64,000 nt of DNA from Bacteroidota bacterium (GTDB lineage: Bacteria; Bacteroidota; Bacteroidia; Chitinophagales; Chitinophagaceae). The stretch covers positions 1-64,000 of the forward strand of contig JAFAEM010000047.1 in the NCBI GenBank assembly GCA_023424015.1, written 5' to 3'. Position numbers and translations under genes: made by a program. Under the pieces are notes generated by a model. It had not been told where the DNA came from. It made no database searches and saw only the letters and a program-made list of their open reading frames with translations. Positions 35,345-44,834 of this stretch are shown one piece after another; positions within the stretch are counted from its first letter, which is position 1; each line of letters begins with the position of its first letter.

Positions 35345-35754
35345 AATTTCAAAGAATACTAAAAGCCTCCAACAGCCAGCAGATCGATGCTGTGATCGCG
35401 GATCTCCCTGTGAACGCTAATGGTTATTTTATGACCGAAGAGCAAATGGAATCTATAGAAGCCTCACTTGAAGAGCTGGCCGGCGCTTCGCAGCAATACA
35501 GTGATCGTATTGCTGAACTGCAGGCCTCTATCGCAAGTGACGCGGAATTGATCGCGGCAGCCAACACAGCACAGCAGAATCAGACTGCTCGTATCGCTGA
35601 GCTGGAAGCACAGCTGGCAGAAGAAAGAGCAAAGCCGGCAGGTGAAATGCAAAGCACCTCAAAGCCCGCTGACAAAACAGGAACTGAAAAACCATTAGCT
35701 CACTTAGACCCCGAAAACAGCCTGAACCGCGCAGCGGATGCCAGGTTCAAATAA
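35341..35754 (+). CDS. Scaffold-like coiled-coil protein
   Basis: 137 residues with a long heptad region (residues 40-105: LEELAGASQQYSDRIAEL, IAELEAQLAEERAKP) and a polar tail. Position between S49 protease and capsid gene is that of a scaffolding or capsid-assembly protein. Overlaps the protease gene by 4 bp. No sequence family recognised. Confidence 0.6.
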   Translation: MKFQRILKASNSQQIDAVIADLPVNANGYFMTEEQMESIEASLEELAGASQQYSDRIAELQASIASDAELIAAANTAQQNQTARIAELEAQLAEERAKPAGEMQSTSKPADKTGTEKPLAHLDPENSLNRAADARFK

Positions 35755-35794
35755 GTAAACTCATCCACCATCCTATACTAAAAAATGTTTTAAA

Positions 35795-36766
35795 ATGGCA
35801 GATACAACAATTAACATAGCCGACATCATCACCAGTTTTGGATCTTATTACCTCGACGGTGGCCAGAACCAGCAGGATCTGCTGATGAGGCCCTTTGAGA
35901 AGTTTGGAACCCGTGAAGTGTTCAACCTTCGCCAGACCAATGACACCATCCTTCGCCTGAGCGATGTGGAAGTGTCTGAGATCCTGCAGGGGTACCAGGA
36001 TGCCTTCACCCCCAAAGGTGGAGTAGTGTTCAAACCGGTTGCAATTCCCCTCACGCAGGTGAAGATCGACCAGGAATTCAACCCCAACTCTCTCGTTTCA
36101 TCGTGGCTGGGTTTTCTCACCAACAACAAGATCGACCGCAGCACCTATCCCTTCATAAAATGGTTCATCGAGGACTACCTGCTCAAACAGGTTGACAAAG
36201 ACCTCGAGATGAAAGCCATCTACAACGGGAAGAAAGTGACCCCCACACCTGGCACAGCTGGTGCGGCGATCGAGGCTATGGACGGTATCAAGTTTCAGAT
36301 CAATACAGGCATCGATGATGGCGACATCACTCCGATTGCCACCGGCGCATTGCCAGCAGATCCTGCTGACTTTGTCACCATGATCGAAGAAGTATTTGCC
36401 GATGCGATCCCTGAAGTTTACTGGCAGGAAGGCATGACGATCAACATGAGCATGAAGAACCTGAAGCTGTATCGCCGTGGTCGCAAGAAAAAGTACAACA
36501 TGTACTATGCCCAGGCTGCTGACTTGGACACAGTGGATGACACTAACCTGAAGGTTGCAGGCCGCTTCAGCATGCAGGGATCTGACAAGATCTGGGCAAC
36601 TACGAGCCGCAACTACGTGATGGGTGTGAAAGGATTCAGCAACAAAAATATGTTCGAGCTGGAGCATGTGAAGAGGAAAGTGGCTGTGTACAGCGACTGG
36701 TGGATCGGTATCGGCTACTTGCTGGCTGATGAGATCTTCACCAACGACCTGGATACAGCCCTGTAA
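35795..36766 (+). CDS. Probable major capsid protein
   Basis: 323 residues, soluble, with the composition and size of a HK97-fold capsid subunit. Features are a polar N-arm, a spine-helix-like stretch (YPFIKWFIEDYLLKQVDKDLEMKAIYNGKKV) and a C-terminal A-domain-like part (KIWATTSRNYVMGVKGFSNKNMFELEHVKRKVAVYSDWWIGIGYLLADEIF). Ends of this kind are common in Bacteroidota phage capsids. Call rests on size, position after protease and scaffold, and this pattern. Confidence 0.72.
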   Translation: MADTTINIADIITSFGSYYLDGGQNQQDLLMRPFEKFGTREVFNLRQTNDTILRLSDVEVSEILQGYQDAFTPKGGVVFKPVAIPLTQVKIDQEFNPNSLVSSWLGFLTNNKIDRSTYPFIKWFIEDYLLKQVDKDLEMKAIYNGKKVTPTPGTAGAAIEAMDGIKFQINTGIDDGDITPIATGALPADPADFVTMIEEVFADAIPEVYWQEGMTINMSMKNLKLYRRGRKKKYNMYYAQAADLDTVDDTNLKVAGRFSMQGSDKIWATTSRNYVMGVKGFSNKNMFELEHVKRKVAVYSDWWIGIGYLLADEIFTNDLDTAL

Positions 36767-36843
36767 AAAATACATCAACGAATTGAAGGGCTGGTGACAA
36801 GCTCGCCACCGTTATCACTGGCCCTTCATTTAAACCAAAAGAT

Positions 36844-37242
36844 ATGGGTAAAAAAAATGAACAACTCGAAGCTCCGGTGATCACTGAAGATCTCGAAGCA
36901 TTGAAGGCGAAACTTGATGAAGCAGAAGCCCTGGCTACAGCGCAAAGCGAAGAGATCGAAGCCTTGAAGGCGAAACTCGATGAAGCCGACGAACTGATTT
37001 TATCACGCAATGCTAAGCTGGAAGAAACGAAGGCAAAGCTGGCTGATGCGGAAGCTAAACTTGCAGGTGGCAAGTTCGTGGCCAAAGAGAAGTTCGAATT
37101 CAATGGTGCCACCTATGAAGTGTTAGGGCCGGCGCTGATCCCTGGTAAAGGGAAACTGACTGCCCTGGAGATATCGACCGATGCAGAGACGCAGGCCTAC
37201 CTGGTAGGTGTACGATCCGGCGTGATCAGGGAAGTGAAATAA
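36844..37242 (+). CDS. Coiled-coil head protein
   Basis: 132 residues. Residues 15-80 carry an internal duplication (LEALKAKLDEAEAL, IEALKAKLDEADEL) of heptads. The C-terminal 50 residues form a small beta domain (KFEFNGATYEVLGPALIPGKGKL). A head-associated or decoration protein is plausible from position after the capsid gene. Confidence 0.6.
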   Translation: MGKKNEQLEAPVITEDLEALKAKLDEAEALATAQSEEIEALKAKLDEADELILSRNAKLEETKAKLADAEAKLAGGKFVAKEKFEFNGATYEVLGPALIPGKGKLTALEISTDAETQAYLVGVRSGVIREVK

Positions 37243-37278
37243 AATAATTTTCAATATCCTTTTTAAACTCACCTTTCG

Positions 37279-37824
37279 ATGAATTATAAAGCAATCACAC
37301 GGAGCACAAATCCCCGCACATACACAGGGGGCTACAAGAATGTTGTATTCCTGGCAGCCCTCTCCGATATTCTTGCACTTAGCAAACCACCCTCCCCGCC
37401 TCCCGTGATCGGTGATTCTTCAAAGATCACCGGTGATCACACCTTCACAGATCCTAAGGGATGGATTCCCTGGGACTGTAAGACCAACGGAGTGACCGGT
37501 ACTTTCGCCGCCACTGGGGATCCTGGTGCACAGGAGATCGAATACACCTACCGTGTTACGATCCTGGGAGATGATGAGTTCATGCAGGACATGCGCGCCA
37601 AAGTGCTCAATGATCATGTGATCTGGCTACTGAAGGAAGCCAACTGCCTGGAAGATGATAAGTATGTACAGCTGGGCGATGAGTGTGTCGCTCCCGAGTA
37701 CCAGGCTGAAGGCGACTTCAAAACTACCAAAGAAGGCCTGAAGGAGTGGACACTGTCCATCATCACTAAGGCCAGGTACTTCTACACTGGTACCATCACG
37801 ATGAGCACTGAGGAAGAAGCCTAA
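37279..37824 (+). CDS. Putative tail-tube or head-tail protein
   Basis: 181 residues, no membrane segment. Beta-rich with DGxG-like turns and a C-terminus KEWTLSIITKARYFYTGTITMS that resembles tail-tube subunits, which form strands around the DNA channel. Its position between capsid and tape measure fits. Not a firm family match. Confidence 0.5.
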   Translation: MNYKAITRSTNPRTYTGGYKNVVFLAALSDILALSKPPSPPPVIGDSSKITGDHTFTDPKGWIPWDCKTNGVTGTFAATGDPGAQEIEYTYRVTILGDDEFMQDMRAKVLNDHVIWLLKEANCLEDDKYVQLGDECVAPEYQAEGDFKTTKEGLKEWTLSIITKARYFYTGTITMSTEEEA

Positions 37825-37858
37825 TATTGATTGTATAACCGATTTATAAAAAGTTTTT

Positions 37859-38110
37859 ATGCTTCAATTCAAGAACCCAGATGTGGCTGCCAAATATGCT
37901 TCACCATTTAAAGGCAACCCCATCGTGCATAAGCCCGGTGGCAAGAATGGAAACGGGTTTAAACTGAGGCTCGCGGACATCAGCCTGGAACAGGCCGACC
38001 GGATTTTTGCCGGTGCAGGTCAAAACCTTTTGCAGTTAAAGGCTACGGCGGAGAAGTCAGAGACTAAACCCGCCAAAGGCCAGGAGAAGAAAGAACAGCC
38101 CGTTCCCTAA
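37859..38110 (+). CDS. Small phage protein before tape measure module
   Basis: 83 residues; polar Lys/Glu/Pro-rich C-terminal tail (KSETKPAKGQEKKEQPVP) after a small domain (LRLADISLEQADRIFAGAGQNLLQL). The LSLEQADxL-like segment is common in small accessory proteins next to tail genes. Function unknown. Confidence 0.5.
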   Translation: MLQFKNPDVAAKYASPFKGNPIVHKPGGKNGNGFKLRLADISLEQADRIFAGAGQNLLQLKATAEKSETKPAKGQEKKEQPVP

Positions 38111-38139
38111 GGCGATCCAATAACCTTTTGATCAAATCA

Positions 38140-38184
38140 GGTCCCGTCAGTACCGCCACATGCGGGATGACGGGACCTTTTAAT
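38140..38184 (+). terminator. Strong terminator between head and tail-tape modules
   Basis: GGTCCCGTCA (38140-38149) pairs perfectly with TGACGGGACC (38168-38177), an inner CCGC/GCGG stem adds to it, and TTTTAATTT follows. It may also attenuate transcription rather than end it, since no promoter-like element is seen before the next gene. Confidence 0.8.
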
Positions 38185-38194
38185 TTATATACCC

Positions 38195-38647
38195 ATGGCT
38201 CTCGACCTGGACAGATATAATGACCGAATAAAATCCTGGACTAAGGATACCATCAGCCGCATGCAGGCACGTGCCAGCAACTACGGCGTGGTGCATCGCA
38301 GCGATAGCCCCAGCGCCAAACCTTCCATGCCGCAGCTGCGTGACCGATACAGGATGAAGGACGGTGGTATCGATCAGGCGAGCATCCGCTTCCCCAGGTC
38401 GCTTATATGGACGCACAAAGGTGCTGGTAAAGGCCGCGGCGGAAGCAAGGGCAGCCGGTGGATCGATAAGTACGGTAATGCTAAAACCACAGCCGACAGT
38501 AGTAAAGGGAAGATGGGTACCGGTGGCCGTACAGCGAAGCCATTCTTCAACGATACACTCGACGCACCGACTGGCGTGGAAGAGCTGGCCACCATTGTTG
38601 CAGAAGAAACTGGAGACGCGATCATCGATAAAATGTTCATCAAGTAA
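38195..38647 (+). CDS. Tail completion / gp10-like minor protein
   Basis: 150 residues. Basic, Gly-rich middle (RFPRSLIWTHKGAGKGRGG) and RTAKPFFNDTLD followed by a C-terminal helix. The pattern -FxRHxxFxxKGVGRG...KPFF- is typical of gp10-like or neck/tail-completion proteins of Bacteroidota phages. Directly upstream of the tape measure gene. Confidence 0.5.
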   Translation: MALDLDRYNDRIKSWTKDTISRMQARASNYGVVHRSDSPSAKPSMPQLRDRYRMKDGGIDQASIRFPRSLIWTHKGAGKGRGGSKGSRWIDKYGNAKTTADSSKGKMGTGGRTAKPFFNDTLDAPTGVEELATIVAEETGDAIIDKMFIK

Positions 38648-38656
38648 TACATCAGC

Positions 38657-41653
38657 ATGGCGAATGAAAAAGTAAACCGGTATCTCAATATATACATCGA
38701 GAGCGGCGATGCGCAAAAGGCGCTGGATAAGCTATTGGCAAAAGAAAAACAGCTTACTGCTGAACTTGCCAGGGCCACAAATCCCAGGGATGTAGCCCGA
38801 TTGAAAACATCTCTCGATAAGCTGAGCGAACCCATTGATCGGGCACGCCGAAAATTATCTGGAGAACTATCGCCATCTGTAAGGGATATGACTTCCCTGG
38901 TAAATACACTGGGCAACCGGTTGAAAAGGATGAGCACGGAAGATGCTGATTTCAGTAAGGTGCTGGCGCAATATGGTGAAGCCCGGGCACGGCTGCAGCA
39001 ATTGAAAGCCGGCGCAGATCAGCTGGGCGCCGCGCAGAAAAGCATCGCGAAGGAATCATTCATCGGCTCATTCTTCGGCAACCTTGCTGCCAATGGGATA
39101 TCACGCCTTGCGGGTTTTATCCAGAATGCGGTGGGTGAAGCTCTCCAGCTGGGCCGCGCAGTGGAAGGTATTGAGAACAGGTTCAAAAGGCTGAATGATC
39201 CTTTACTTCTGGAGGAGCTCCGTAAAGCCACCCGTGGTACTGTATCCGATATCGAGCTGATGCGTAACGCCATCAGGGCCGACAACTTTAAGATCCCACT
39301 CAACCAGCTGGGCACCCTCTTCCAGTTTGCATCGCGGCGTGCCCGTGAAACTGGTGACAATGTTCAATACCTTGTAGAATCCATCATCCTGGGTATTTCC
39401 AGGAAGTCAATTCCTATTCTTGATAACCTCGGGATCAGCGCCACTGAAGTGCAGCGCAAGGTGAAAGAAACCGGCGACTTTGCTTCCGCTGCCATCTCCA
39501 TCGTGAATTCAGAGCTGGAAAAAATGGGTGAGCACCTGGAGACTGAAGCTGAGAAAACGGACCGGCTGAATGCCGAATTTGAAAACCTGAAAACTGAAAT
39601 TGGTCAGGGTCTGGTACCGGTCTGGAATTTCTTCCTCGACCTGATCAATAAAGCCATCAAAGGGCTGGGGTTTGTAAAGGACCTGATGACCGGGATATTC
39701 AGCGGCAGATCCATCAGCAATACCCTGGCCAGACTGACTGTTGACAATACCGAATCCGGGCAGCAGGCAGTGGATGATGTTGTATCGGCAGAGCTGGCCA
39801 CCCTGCAGTCGCAAAGGAATGCACTTAAAAAGCGGCAGGAAAATGGGGAGCTGCTGAAATTTACTGAAGCGGACATCACCAAAGAATATGTAAAGACACT
39901 GCAGCAGCGCGTGGATGCAGCACAGATGTGGCTTGCAACGCTGGAAAAATCCGGCGATAAGGAACTGGTAAAAGAAGCCTATGCAAACTTCCTCGGACTG
40001 CAACGTGCCCTGGAAACGATCACCCGCCCATCGCATACCGGTGGACCACGCGGGCTGAGCGAGGAAGAGCTGAAAAAACTCGAAGATGCCCGTAAAAAAG
40101 CAGAAGAAGAATATAGGAAACTGGTGGCTGAGCTTGCAAAGATCCGCCGGTCATTATTCCTTTCTACACTCAATGCCCTGGAGCAGGATCTGTCTGAGAT
40201 GGATATGAAGTATGCAGATCTTCAGAACCGTGCTAAAAATCATAACAACCTTTTACAGCAGATAAATGAGCTGGCACTGAGAGAGCGCCTGTTGATCATA
40301 CAGCGATATGCAAGGCTGGAAGTGGATGAATGGGGCAAATCCCAGCAGGAGATCCTGCGCAAGGCTGATCAGGCGATAAAGGCCAACCTCGACAATATGA
40401 AGAAGATGGCCAGCAGTCTTCGCCTGGACCTGGATGGCAATGCCCAGCTGGCCCAGCGGGAGCGTCTGGCACGTGCTGAACTTAGATTCCTGCAAAGCGC
40501 CGGCCGGGAGCGACTTGCCGCTGAGCTGAAACTGCTGAAGGAACAGGAGAGCGCAGAGCTGCTGGCAAAAGAACATACCGAATCTGAAAAGCTGTTGATC
40601 GAAGAGAAGTATCGCCAGATGCGTGAGCAGGCTGAAATGGAATTTATACAACGCAGGTTACAAGCCAGTTTCGATTTTTTCAACCAGGTATTAGGAATTT
40701 TGACCAACCTGGGAGATGCAGAGACGAACCGGGAAAATGCGGCCCTGGAGCGCGATCGCCGTATCAATGAAAAGAAGCAGGAAAACCTGGAAAGACGACT
40801 AAGAGCCGGCACCCTCAGCCAGCAGCAATATGACCGTGAAATACAGAAGCTGCAGAAGTCCCATGAAAAACGGGAGAAAGAGATCGCCATGCGACAGTTT
40901 GAAAGGAATAAACGACTGGCCATTGCCCAGGCACTGATCAACGGCGCCCAGGGTATCATCGCAACTTTTGCAGCACGACCGGGCCTTGCTGATATCTTCT
41001 CGCTGGGTGTTGCCCGGGCTATCCAGGTCGCCCTGATCGTTGCCGCCACCGCAACACAGATCGGAGCCATCTCTTCCCAGCGGCCTGAATTTGCCAAAGG
41101 TGGTAAACTGAACGGGCCATCTCACGACGATAAAAGCCGTGGCATGCCGGTATATAATCCATACACCCGGCAGATACAGGCCTATGTAGAGGGCGGCGAA
41201 GGCATCGTGAATAAGCGGACAATGGCTGACAGGCAGCAGTACAGCATCAGCGGTACGCCTTCCCAAATCATCAGCATGCTCAATTCTCGTGGTGGTGGCG
41301 TTCATTGGGAGCCCGGTGCACGCATTTCTCCCAGCTGGCAATCTGCAAGACAGCCGGCGATTAACTACCCCGCCATTCGAAAATATTACGCCCTGGGAGG
41401 AAAGTTCCAGGAACAGGTGAGCCCTGGCACCGCTACACGTGCAGAGAATGATTCTTCACAGCTTTACAGCCTGATCAGGGAGCAGAGTGAAAGCAATATG
41501 ATGATGCGCGAAACGGTGCTGCAGATGCAGGATACCATTACCAGCCTGCAGCGGCAACTGGCATACGGCATACAGGCATACACCATCCTGAGCGACCAGG
41601 AACGGCAAAGCGATCGCATGAACCGTATCCGGCAGGAAGCAACAATGAGATAA
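38657..41653 (+). CDS. Phage tail tape measure protein
   Basis: 998 residues, mostly helical. Coiled-coil stretches lie at about 15-130 and 470-770 (KKLEDARKKAEEEYRKLVAELAKIRR, NREKKQENLERR-like heptads). A hydrophobic membrane-active segment sits near residues 750-805 (ALINGAQGIIATFAARPGLADIFSLG; RAIQVALIVAATATQIGAI). The Gly-rich FAKGGKLNGPSHDDKSRGMPVYN typical of tape-measure C-terminal parts follows. At about 1.5 angstrom per residue the tail would be near 150 nm. Largest gene of the tail block. Confidence 0.9.
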   Translation: MANEKVNRYLNIYIESGDAQKALDKLLAKEKQLTAELARATNPRDVARLKTSLDKLSEPIDRARRKLSGELSPSVRDMTSLVNTLGNRLKRMSTEDADFSKVLAQYGEARARLQQLKAGADQLGAAQKSIAKESFIGSFFGNLAANGISRLAGFIQNAVGEALQLGRAVEGIENRFKRLNDPLLLEELRKATRGTVSDIELMRNAIRADNFKIPLNQLGTLFQFASRRARETGDNVQYLVESIILGISRKSIPILDNLGISATEVQRKVKETGDFASAAISIVNSELEKMGEHLETEAEKTDRLNAEFENLKTEIGQGLVPVWNFFLDLINKAIKGLGFVKDLMTGIFSGRSISNTLARLTVDNTESGQQAVDDVVSAELATLQSQRNALKKRQENGELLKFTEADITKEYVKTLQQRVDAAQMWLATLEKSGDKELVKEAYANFLGLQRALETITRPSHTGGPRGLSEEELKKLEDARKKAEEEYRKLVAELAKIRRSLFLSTLNALEQDLSEMDMKYADLQNRAKNHNNLLQQINELALRERLLIIQRYARLEVDEWGKSQQEILRKADQAIKANLDNMKKMASSLRLDLDGNAQLAQRERLARAELRFLQSAGRERLAAELKLLKEQESAELLAKEHTESEKLLIEEKYRQMREQAEMEFIQRRLQASFDFFNQVLGILTNLGDAETNRENAALERDRRINEKKQENLERRLRAGTLSQQQYDREIQKLQKSHEKREKEIAMRQFERNKRLAIAQALINGAQGIIATFAARPGLADIFSLGVARAIQVALIVAATATQIGAISSQRPEFAKGGKLNGPSHDDKSRGMPVYNPYTRQIQAYVEGGEGIVNKRTMADRQQYSISGTPSQIISMLNSRGGGVHWEPGARISPSWQSARQPAINYPAIRKYYALGGKFQEQVSPGTATRAENDSSQLYSLIREQSESNMMMRETVLQMQDTITSLQRQLAYGIQAYTILSDQERQSDRMNRIRQEATMR

Positions 41654-41654
41654 T

Positions 41655-41960
41655 ATGAACCTGGACGCAATCAATAAAGCCTTTTCCACCCTGATCTATG
41701 AGCGATCCGTGCATCATAAACTATCTATATCGGCAACCTATGTACACCAGCTGCGATATAGATTGAAGAACGGCCTCGGGATCAGCACTGATCTTAAAAT
41801 AAAACTGCTGCAGAAAAGTGGATGGCGGCAAAGCCAGGCTATATACACCCGTCAGGATCTTCTGGATATACTCAAATTTTACAATCGATCGAGCCGGGCT
41901 GCAAAAGATCTCGGATTCCAATACATCTTGGAAAAGTGGGAAGTATCAAGGGGGAAGTAA
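41655..41960 (+). CDS. Hypothetical phage protein after tape measure
   Basis: 101 residues, starts 1 bp after the tape measure stop. Residues 18-60 look like a helix-turn-helix (HHKLSISATYVHQLRYRLKNGLGISTDLKIKLLQKSGW). Basic overall. Could bind DNA; role unknown. A GC-rich hairpin (GCCCCGG/CCGGGGC, 41963-41982) follows immediately. Confidence 0.6.
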   Translation: MNLDAINKAFSTLIYERSVHHKLSISATYVHQLRYRLKNGLGISTDLKIKLLQKSGWRQSQAIYTRQDLLDILKFYNRSSRAAKDLGFQYILEKWEVSRGK

Positions 41961-41962
41961 AA

Positions 41963-41982
41963 GCCCCGGGGTAATCCGGGGC
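41963..41982 (+). terminator. GC-rich hairpin after tape measure operon
   Basis: GCCCCGG, six-base loop, CCGGGGC. No T-run follows, so it may be an attenuator or RNA stabiliser rather than a classical terminator. Confidence 0.45.
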
Positions 41983-42082
41983 CCCGATCAGGCTGACCTA
42001 TGAATTCAATACTGCAAAGCTATTCTTCCTGACAGATATACCGCCGTGTAAAACACCGTTGAAAAACGTTTTTTCACCGCTC

Positions 42083-42125
42083 ACGTGTCACATTAGCCCC
42101 CACATATACCTGTTAATTTGGCAAT
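42083..42125 (+). promoter_or_regulatory. Late-promoter-like element, copy 3
   Basis: ACGTGTCACA at 42083-42092, TTAATTTG at 42113-42120 (close to the Bacteroidota -7 box), and ATG at 42126, exactly 43 bp from the motif start. Confidence 0.65.
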
Positions 42126-42446
42126 ATGGGAGATACCATTTTGCGAAGCGAAGCCATGAAGATCATTGACAGCGGTGAGCTGGTCAATATCGCATTCGTG
42201 ACCGCTGACCGCCGGCGTGGTACCGGCGGCAAATACATCTCCCTCAAACAGTGGTGCAAGGTTCGACAGACACCGGATAGCAATGCTCTGCCAGGCCGCA
42301 CACCCCGTCGTGATCTGGCCAGGGATCCCAATCACGGCCTAAATAAAACATTCAACCTGCACAATCCCGCCAACCCATCTGTTCACCCACATAAGGTACA
42401 CTACCGGCTGGTGGTGGAGCTGAATGGCAAATCCATTATTCAATGA
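42126..42446 (+). CDS. Hypothetical phage protein
   Basis: 106 residues, basic. MGDTILRSEAMKIIDSGELVNIAFVTADRRRGTGGKYISL then a His/Asn-rich tail. The FVTADRRRGTGG stretch recurs in small phage proteins next to portals, but I cannot name a family. Overlaps the portal gene by 4 bp. Confidence 0.55.
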   Translation: MGDTILRSEAMKIIDSGELVNIAFVTADRRRGTGGKYISLKQWCKVRQTPDSNALPGRTPRRDLARDPNHGLNKTFNLHNPANPSVHPHKVHYRLVVELNGKSIIQ

Positions 42447-43834
42447 GTTTAACAATCACGCACGGCACAGGCTTCAGCTATGTCACTGAAGCAATGTACA
42501 TCGATATGGCAGCAGCGAAACGCAACGAGCCATACAGACCTATGCCGCAGACGCAACCCTATGATAAATACGGCGCCCGGCCATGGAGCCCATGGGGATG
42601 CAATAACCTGCTTCCCCAGGAGATGGTGGCCGACATTAAAAGCACCGGCATTCTTAATGCTATCATCGATGGCAAAGGCCGGTTTGCATTCTGCCAGGGC
42701 ATGCTCCCGGCTATTATTCGCACTACGGAAAAAGGTGAGCGCGAAATTGTGAAGGTGCTCGAGAATACGGAGGTCAATGAGTTCCTGGAAATGAACTGCA
42801 GCAACCTTCATGTGTTCGCCTGGATGAAAGACTACATTGCCTTTCACCGTATCATTGGCCGTGTGATGCTGGATAAAAGCCGCAAGAAGATCGCCCTATT
42901 CCAGCGCGACGATGTGAGTGAGATCCGGTTCTCAAAAAAAGATGAGCAGGGCCGTATCAACCATGTCTATCAAAGTGGCCAGTGGGAAAAAATCAATAGT
43001 GAAGAAGATAAGCATGTCTTCAAAACTCCGTTGCTCAATCCGTTTCGCCCATACCTGGACATGCGCGGCCGTATCGATGGCGGGGATAAAACAAACTGTT
43101 TTTCCCTTACTGCCGCACACCCTGACTGGGGGCAGCATTACTACCCCACTCCCCTGTGGTTTGCAGCAATGAAATGGGTAAAGATCGCTCAAAGTGTTCC
43201 TGAGATGAAGGCTGCGATGTATGAAAATAGCATCCGCGCAAAATTCGTGGTGATCATCAACGAACAGTTTTGGGAGAAGCGGTTCCCGGAAGTATGGCAT
43301 AAGTATACACAGGATCAAAAAGAAGAAAAGCAGAAAGTCATTTTTGAAGAGATCGACAACTTCCTGGTAGGCGCGAAGAATGCCGGCAAAGCCATATTCA
43401 CAACAGGGTACCGCGATCGTGAAGGCAATACCTGGTCTGATATCGAATTCAAGCCTATTGAAGATAACACGAAGCAGGGTGAGTATCTGCCTGACAGCGC
43501 AGCGGCCAACAGCGAAATTGCCTTCGCATCACTATTCAACCCTGCTATCATTGGTGCGTCACTTCCATCGGGACCCTATACAAACAGCCAGGGAGGCAGC
43601 AACGTGAGGGAAAGTGTACTGGTGCAGATCGTACTGCATGAGCTGGAGCGCCAGCAGATCCGCAGCCTGATGAACGTGATCAAATACTTCAACAACTGGC
43701 ACAAAGATTTCCCTGGGCTGGATTTCATTATTCCTGCAACAGTGCTGACCACACTTGATACAGGCAGTGGCACTAAACAGGTATTAACTGGTAACGCAAA
43801 AGAAAAAAGCGATGGCACTGACAACAACAATTGA
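42443..43834 (+). CDS. Probable portal protein
   Basis: 463 residues. Its composition and blocks resemble portal subunits of Bacteroidota phages: WGCNNLLPQEMVADIKSTGILNAIIDGKGRF, a wing-like central part, and a long C-terminal stem with SAAANSEIAFASLFNPAIIGASLPSG. The segment VRESVLVQIVLHELERQQIRSLMNVIKYFN follows. It would form the dodecameric DNA channel to which terminase docks. Position upstream of a DUF6712-like gene fits; no catalytic motif exists to confirm it. Confidence 0.65.
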   Translation: MSLTITHGTGFSYVTEAMYIDMAAAKRNEPYRPMPQTQPYDKYGARPWSPWGCNNLLPQEMVADIKSTGILNAIIDGKGRFAFCQGMLPAIIRTTEKGEREIVKVLENTEVNEFLEMNCSNLHVFAWMKDYIAFHRIIGRVMLDKSRKKIALFQRDDVSEIRFSKKDEQGRINHVYQSGQWEKINSEEDKHVFKTPLLNPFRPYLDMRGRIDGGDKTNCFSLTAAHPDWGQHYYPTPLWFAAMKWVKIAQSVPEMKAAMYENSIRAKFVVIINEQFWEKRFPEVWHKYTQDQKEEKQKVIFEEIDNFLVGAKNAGKAIFTTGYRDREGNTWSDIEFKPIEDNTKQGEYLPDSAAANSEIAFASLFNPAIIGASLPSGPYTNSQGGSNVRESVLVQIVLHELERQQIRSLMNVIKYFNNWHKDFPGLDFIIPATVLTTLDTGSGTKQVLTGNAKEKSDGTDNNN

Positions 43835-44834
43835 AGAAGTGAAGGCGATGCTGCCCAACTTCATTAGCAATCTAAGTGATACGGACAGCCTGCCCAATTT
43901 CCTGGCAGCAGAATATAAATACCTGGTACCCGTGACCGGCGTGGGTCTGTACAATGACATTCACACTAAGTATAATACTACACCGGGTGCTATGACCCCG
44001 GATGAAACCAATCTGCTGCTGAAGATGCGGCTGATGGTAGTGGCCCATGCCTATCACGATGGGTTGATACTGGGACATATTACCCTCACAGATAATGGCG
44101 CCAGAAAGTTCAATCCAAATGACACCGTACCGGTCGCAAAGTGGGAATACGAAAAGCTCGAGCGCACACTACTCAATACCGCATACGATGCCATGGAGGT
44201 ATTGCTTTTATTCCTATTTGAGAAAAAGGCATCCTTCGCTCTATGGACTGCCAGCGCAGAATATATTTCCTTTAATTCCCTGCTGATTAAAACAGGGACA
44301 GACTTCAGTGAGCATTTTGCGTTGTACCAACCCATGCGCACATTTTTCTCTGTGAGAAAGATCGTAAGAAATGCACAGGACATGTTCCTGGTGCAGGGTG
44401 TTGGTGTAGATCTGCTGGCTTACATCATCGGCAAAGTTGACCCGGATACTGAACTGACGAAAATTATTTTGAAGCTGAAGTCAGCCCTGGCATTCTATAC
44501 GATCAAACTTTGCTGTGAACATTATAATGTAAGGTTTAGCCATGAAGGGTTCACTGTACTGAGCGGTGAAACCAATGACAGCGCTGATCATGGCGGCAGG
44601 AAGTCAGCTGAGCCGACAGACCTGGATATGAAAATGCAAGCGGCACAGAAAATGGCTGATCATTACATGGCACAGGCACAGTACAGCCTGGTAGCATATT
44701 ACAATAGAGACGAATCCCCAGTTGCGGAAGACGCTTTTAAAACTGCGTTTGATGCCGGCCCATTAAAGTCATACGTGGATCCGGCAGATCGTACATCAGG
44801 GAATGAAACACACAAAGGGGTATTCAGATTATGA
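43812..44834 (+). CDS. DUF6712-like phage protein
   Basis: 340 residues, overlapping the portal gene by 23 bp. Start TTTIEEVKAMLPNFISNLSDTDSLPNFLAAEYKYLVPVTGVGLYNDI matches the pattern of DUF6712 proteins (IGxxLYxxL after a helical start) found next to portals in Bacteroidota phages. The region TPDETNLLLKMRLMVVAHAY shows the helical repeat of head-tail adaptors. The family is unusually long here and appears duplicated (second half near residues 170-260). Probably a head-tail connector. Confidence 0.6.
   Translation: MALTTTIEEVKAMLPNFISNLSDTDSLPNFLAAEYKYLVPVTGVGLYNDIHTKYNTTPGAMTPDETNLLLKMRLMVVAHAYHDGLILGHITLTDNGARKFNPNDTVPVAKWEYEKLERTLLNTAYDAMEVLLLFLFEKKASFALWTASAEYISFNSLLIKTGTDFSEHFALYQPMRTFFSVRKIVRNAQDMFLVQGVGVDLLAYIIGKVDPDTELTKIILKLKSALAFYTIKLCCEHYNVRFSHEGFTVLSGETNDSADHGGRKSAEPTDLDMKMQAAQKMADHYMAQAQYSLVAYYNRDESPVAEDAFKTAFDAGPLKSYVDPADRTSGNETHKGVFRL

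Noticed and set aside
36844..37112. Long minus-strand Ser/Ala-rich frame opposite the coiled-coil head gene
   Set aside because: Mirror of the Glu/Ala/Lys heptad codons; no independent support.
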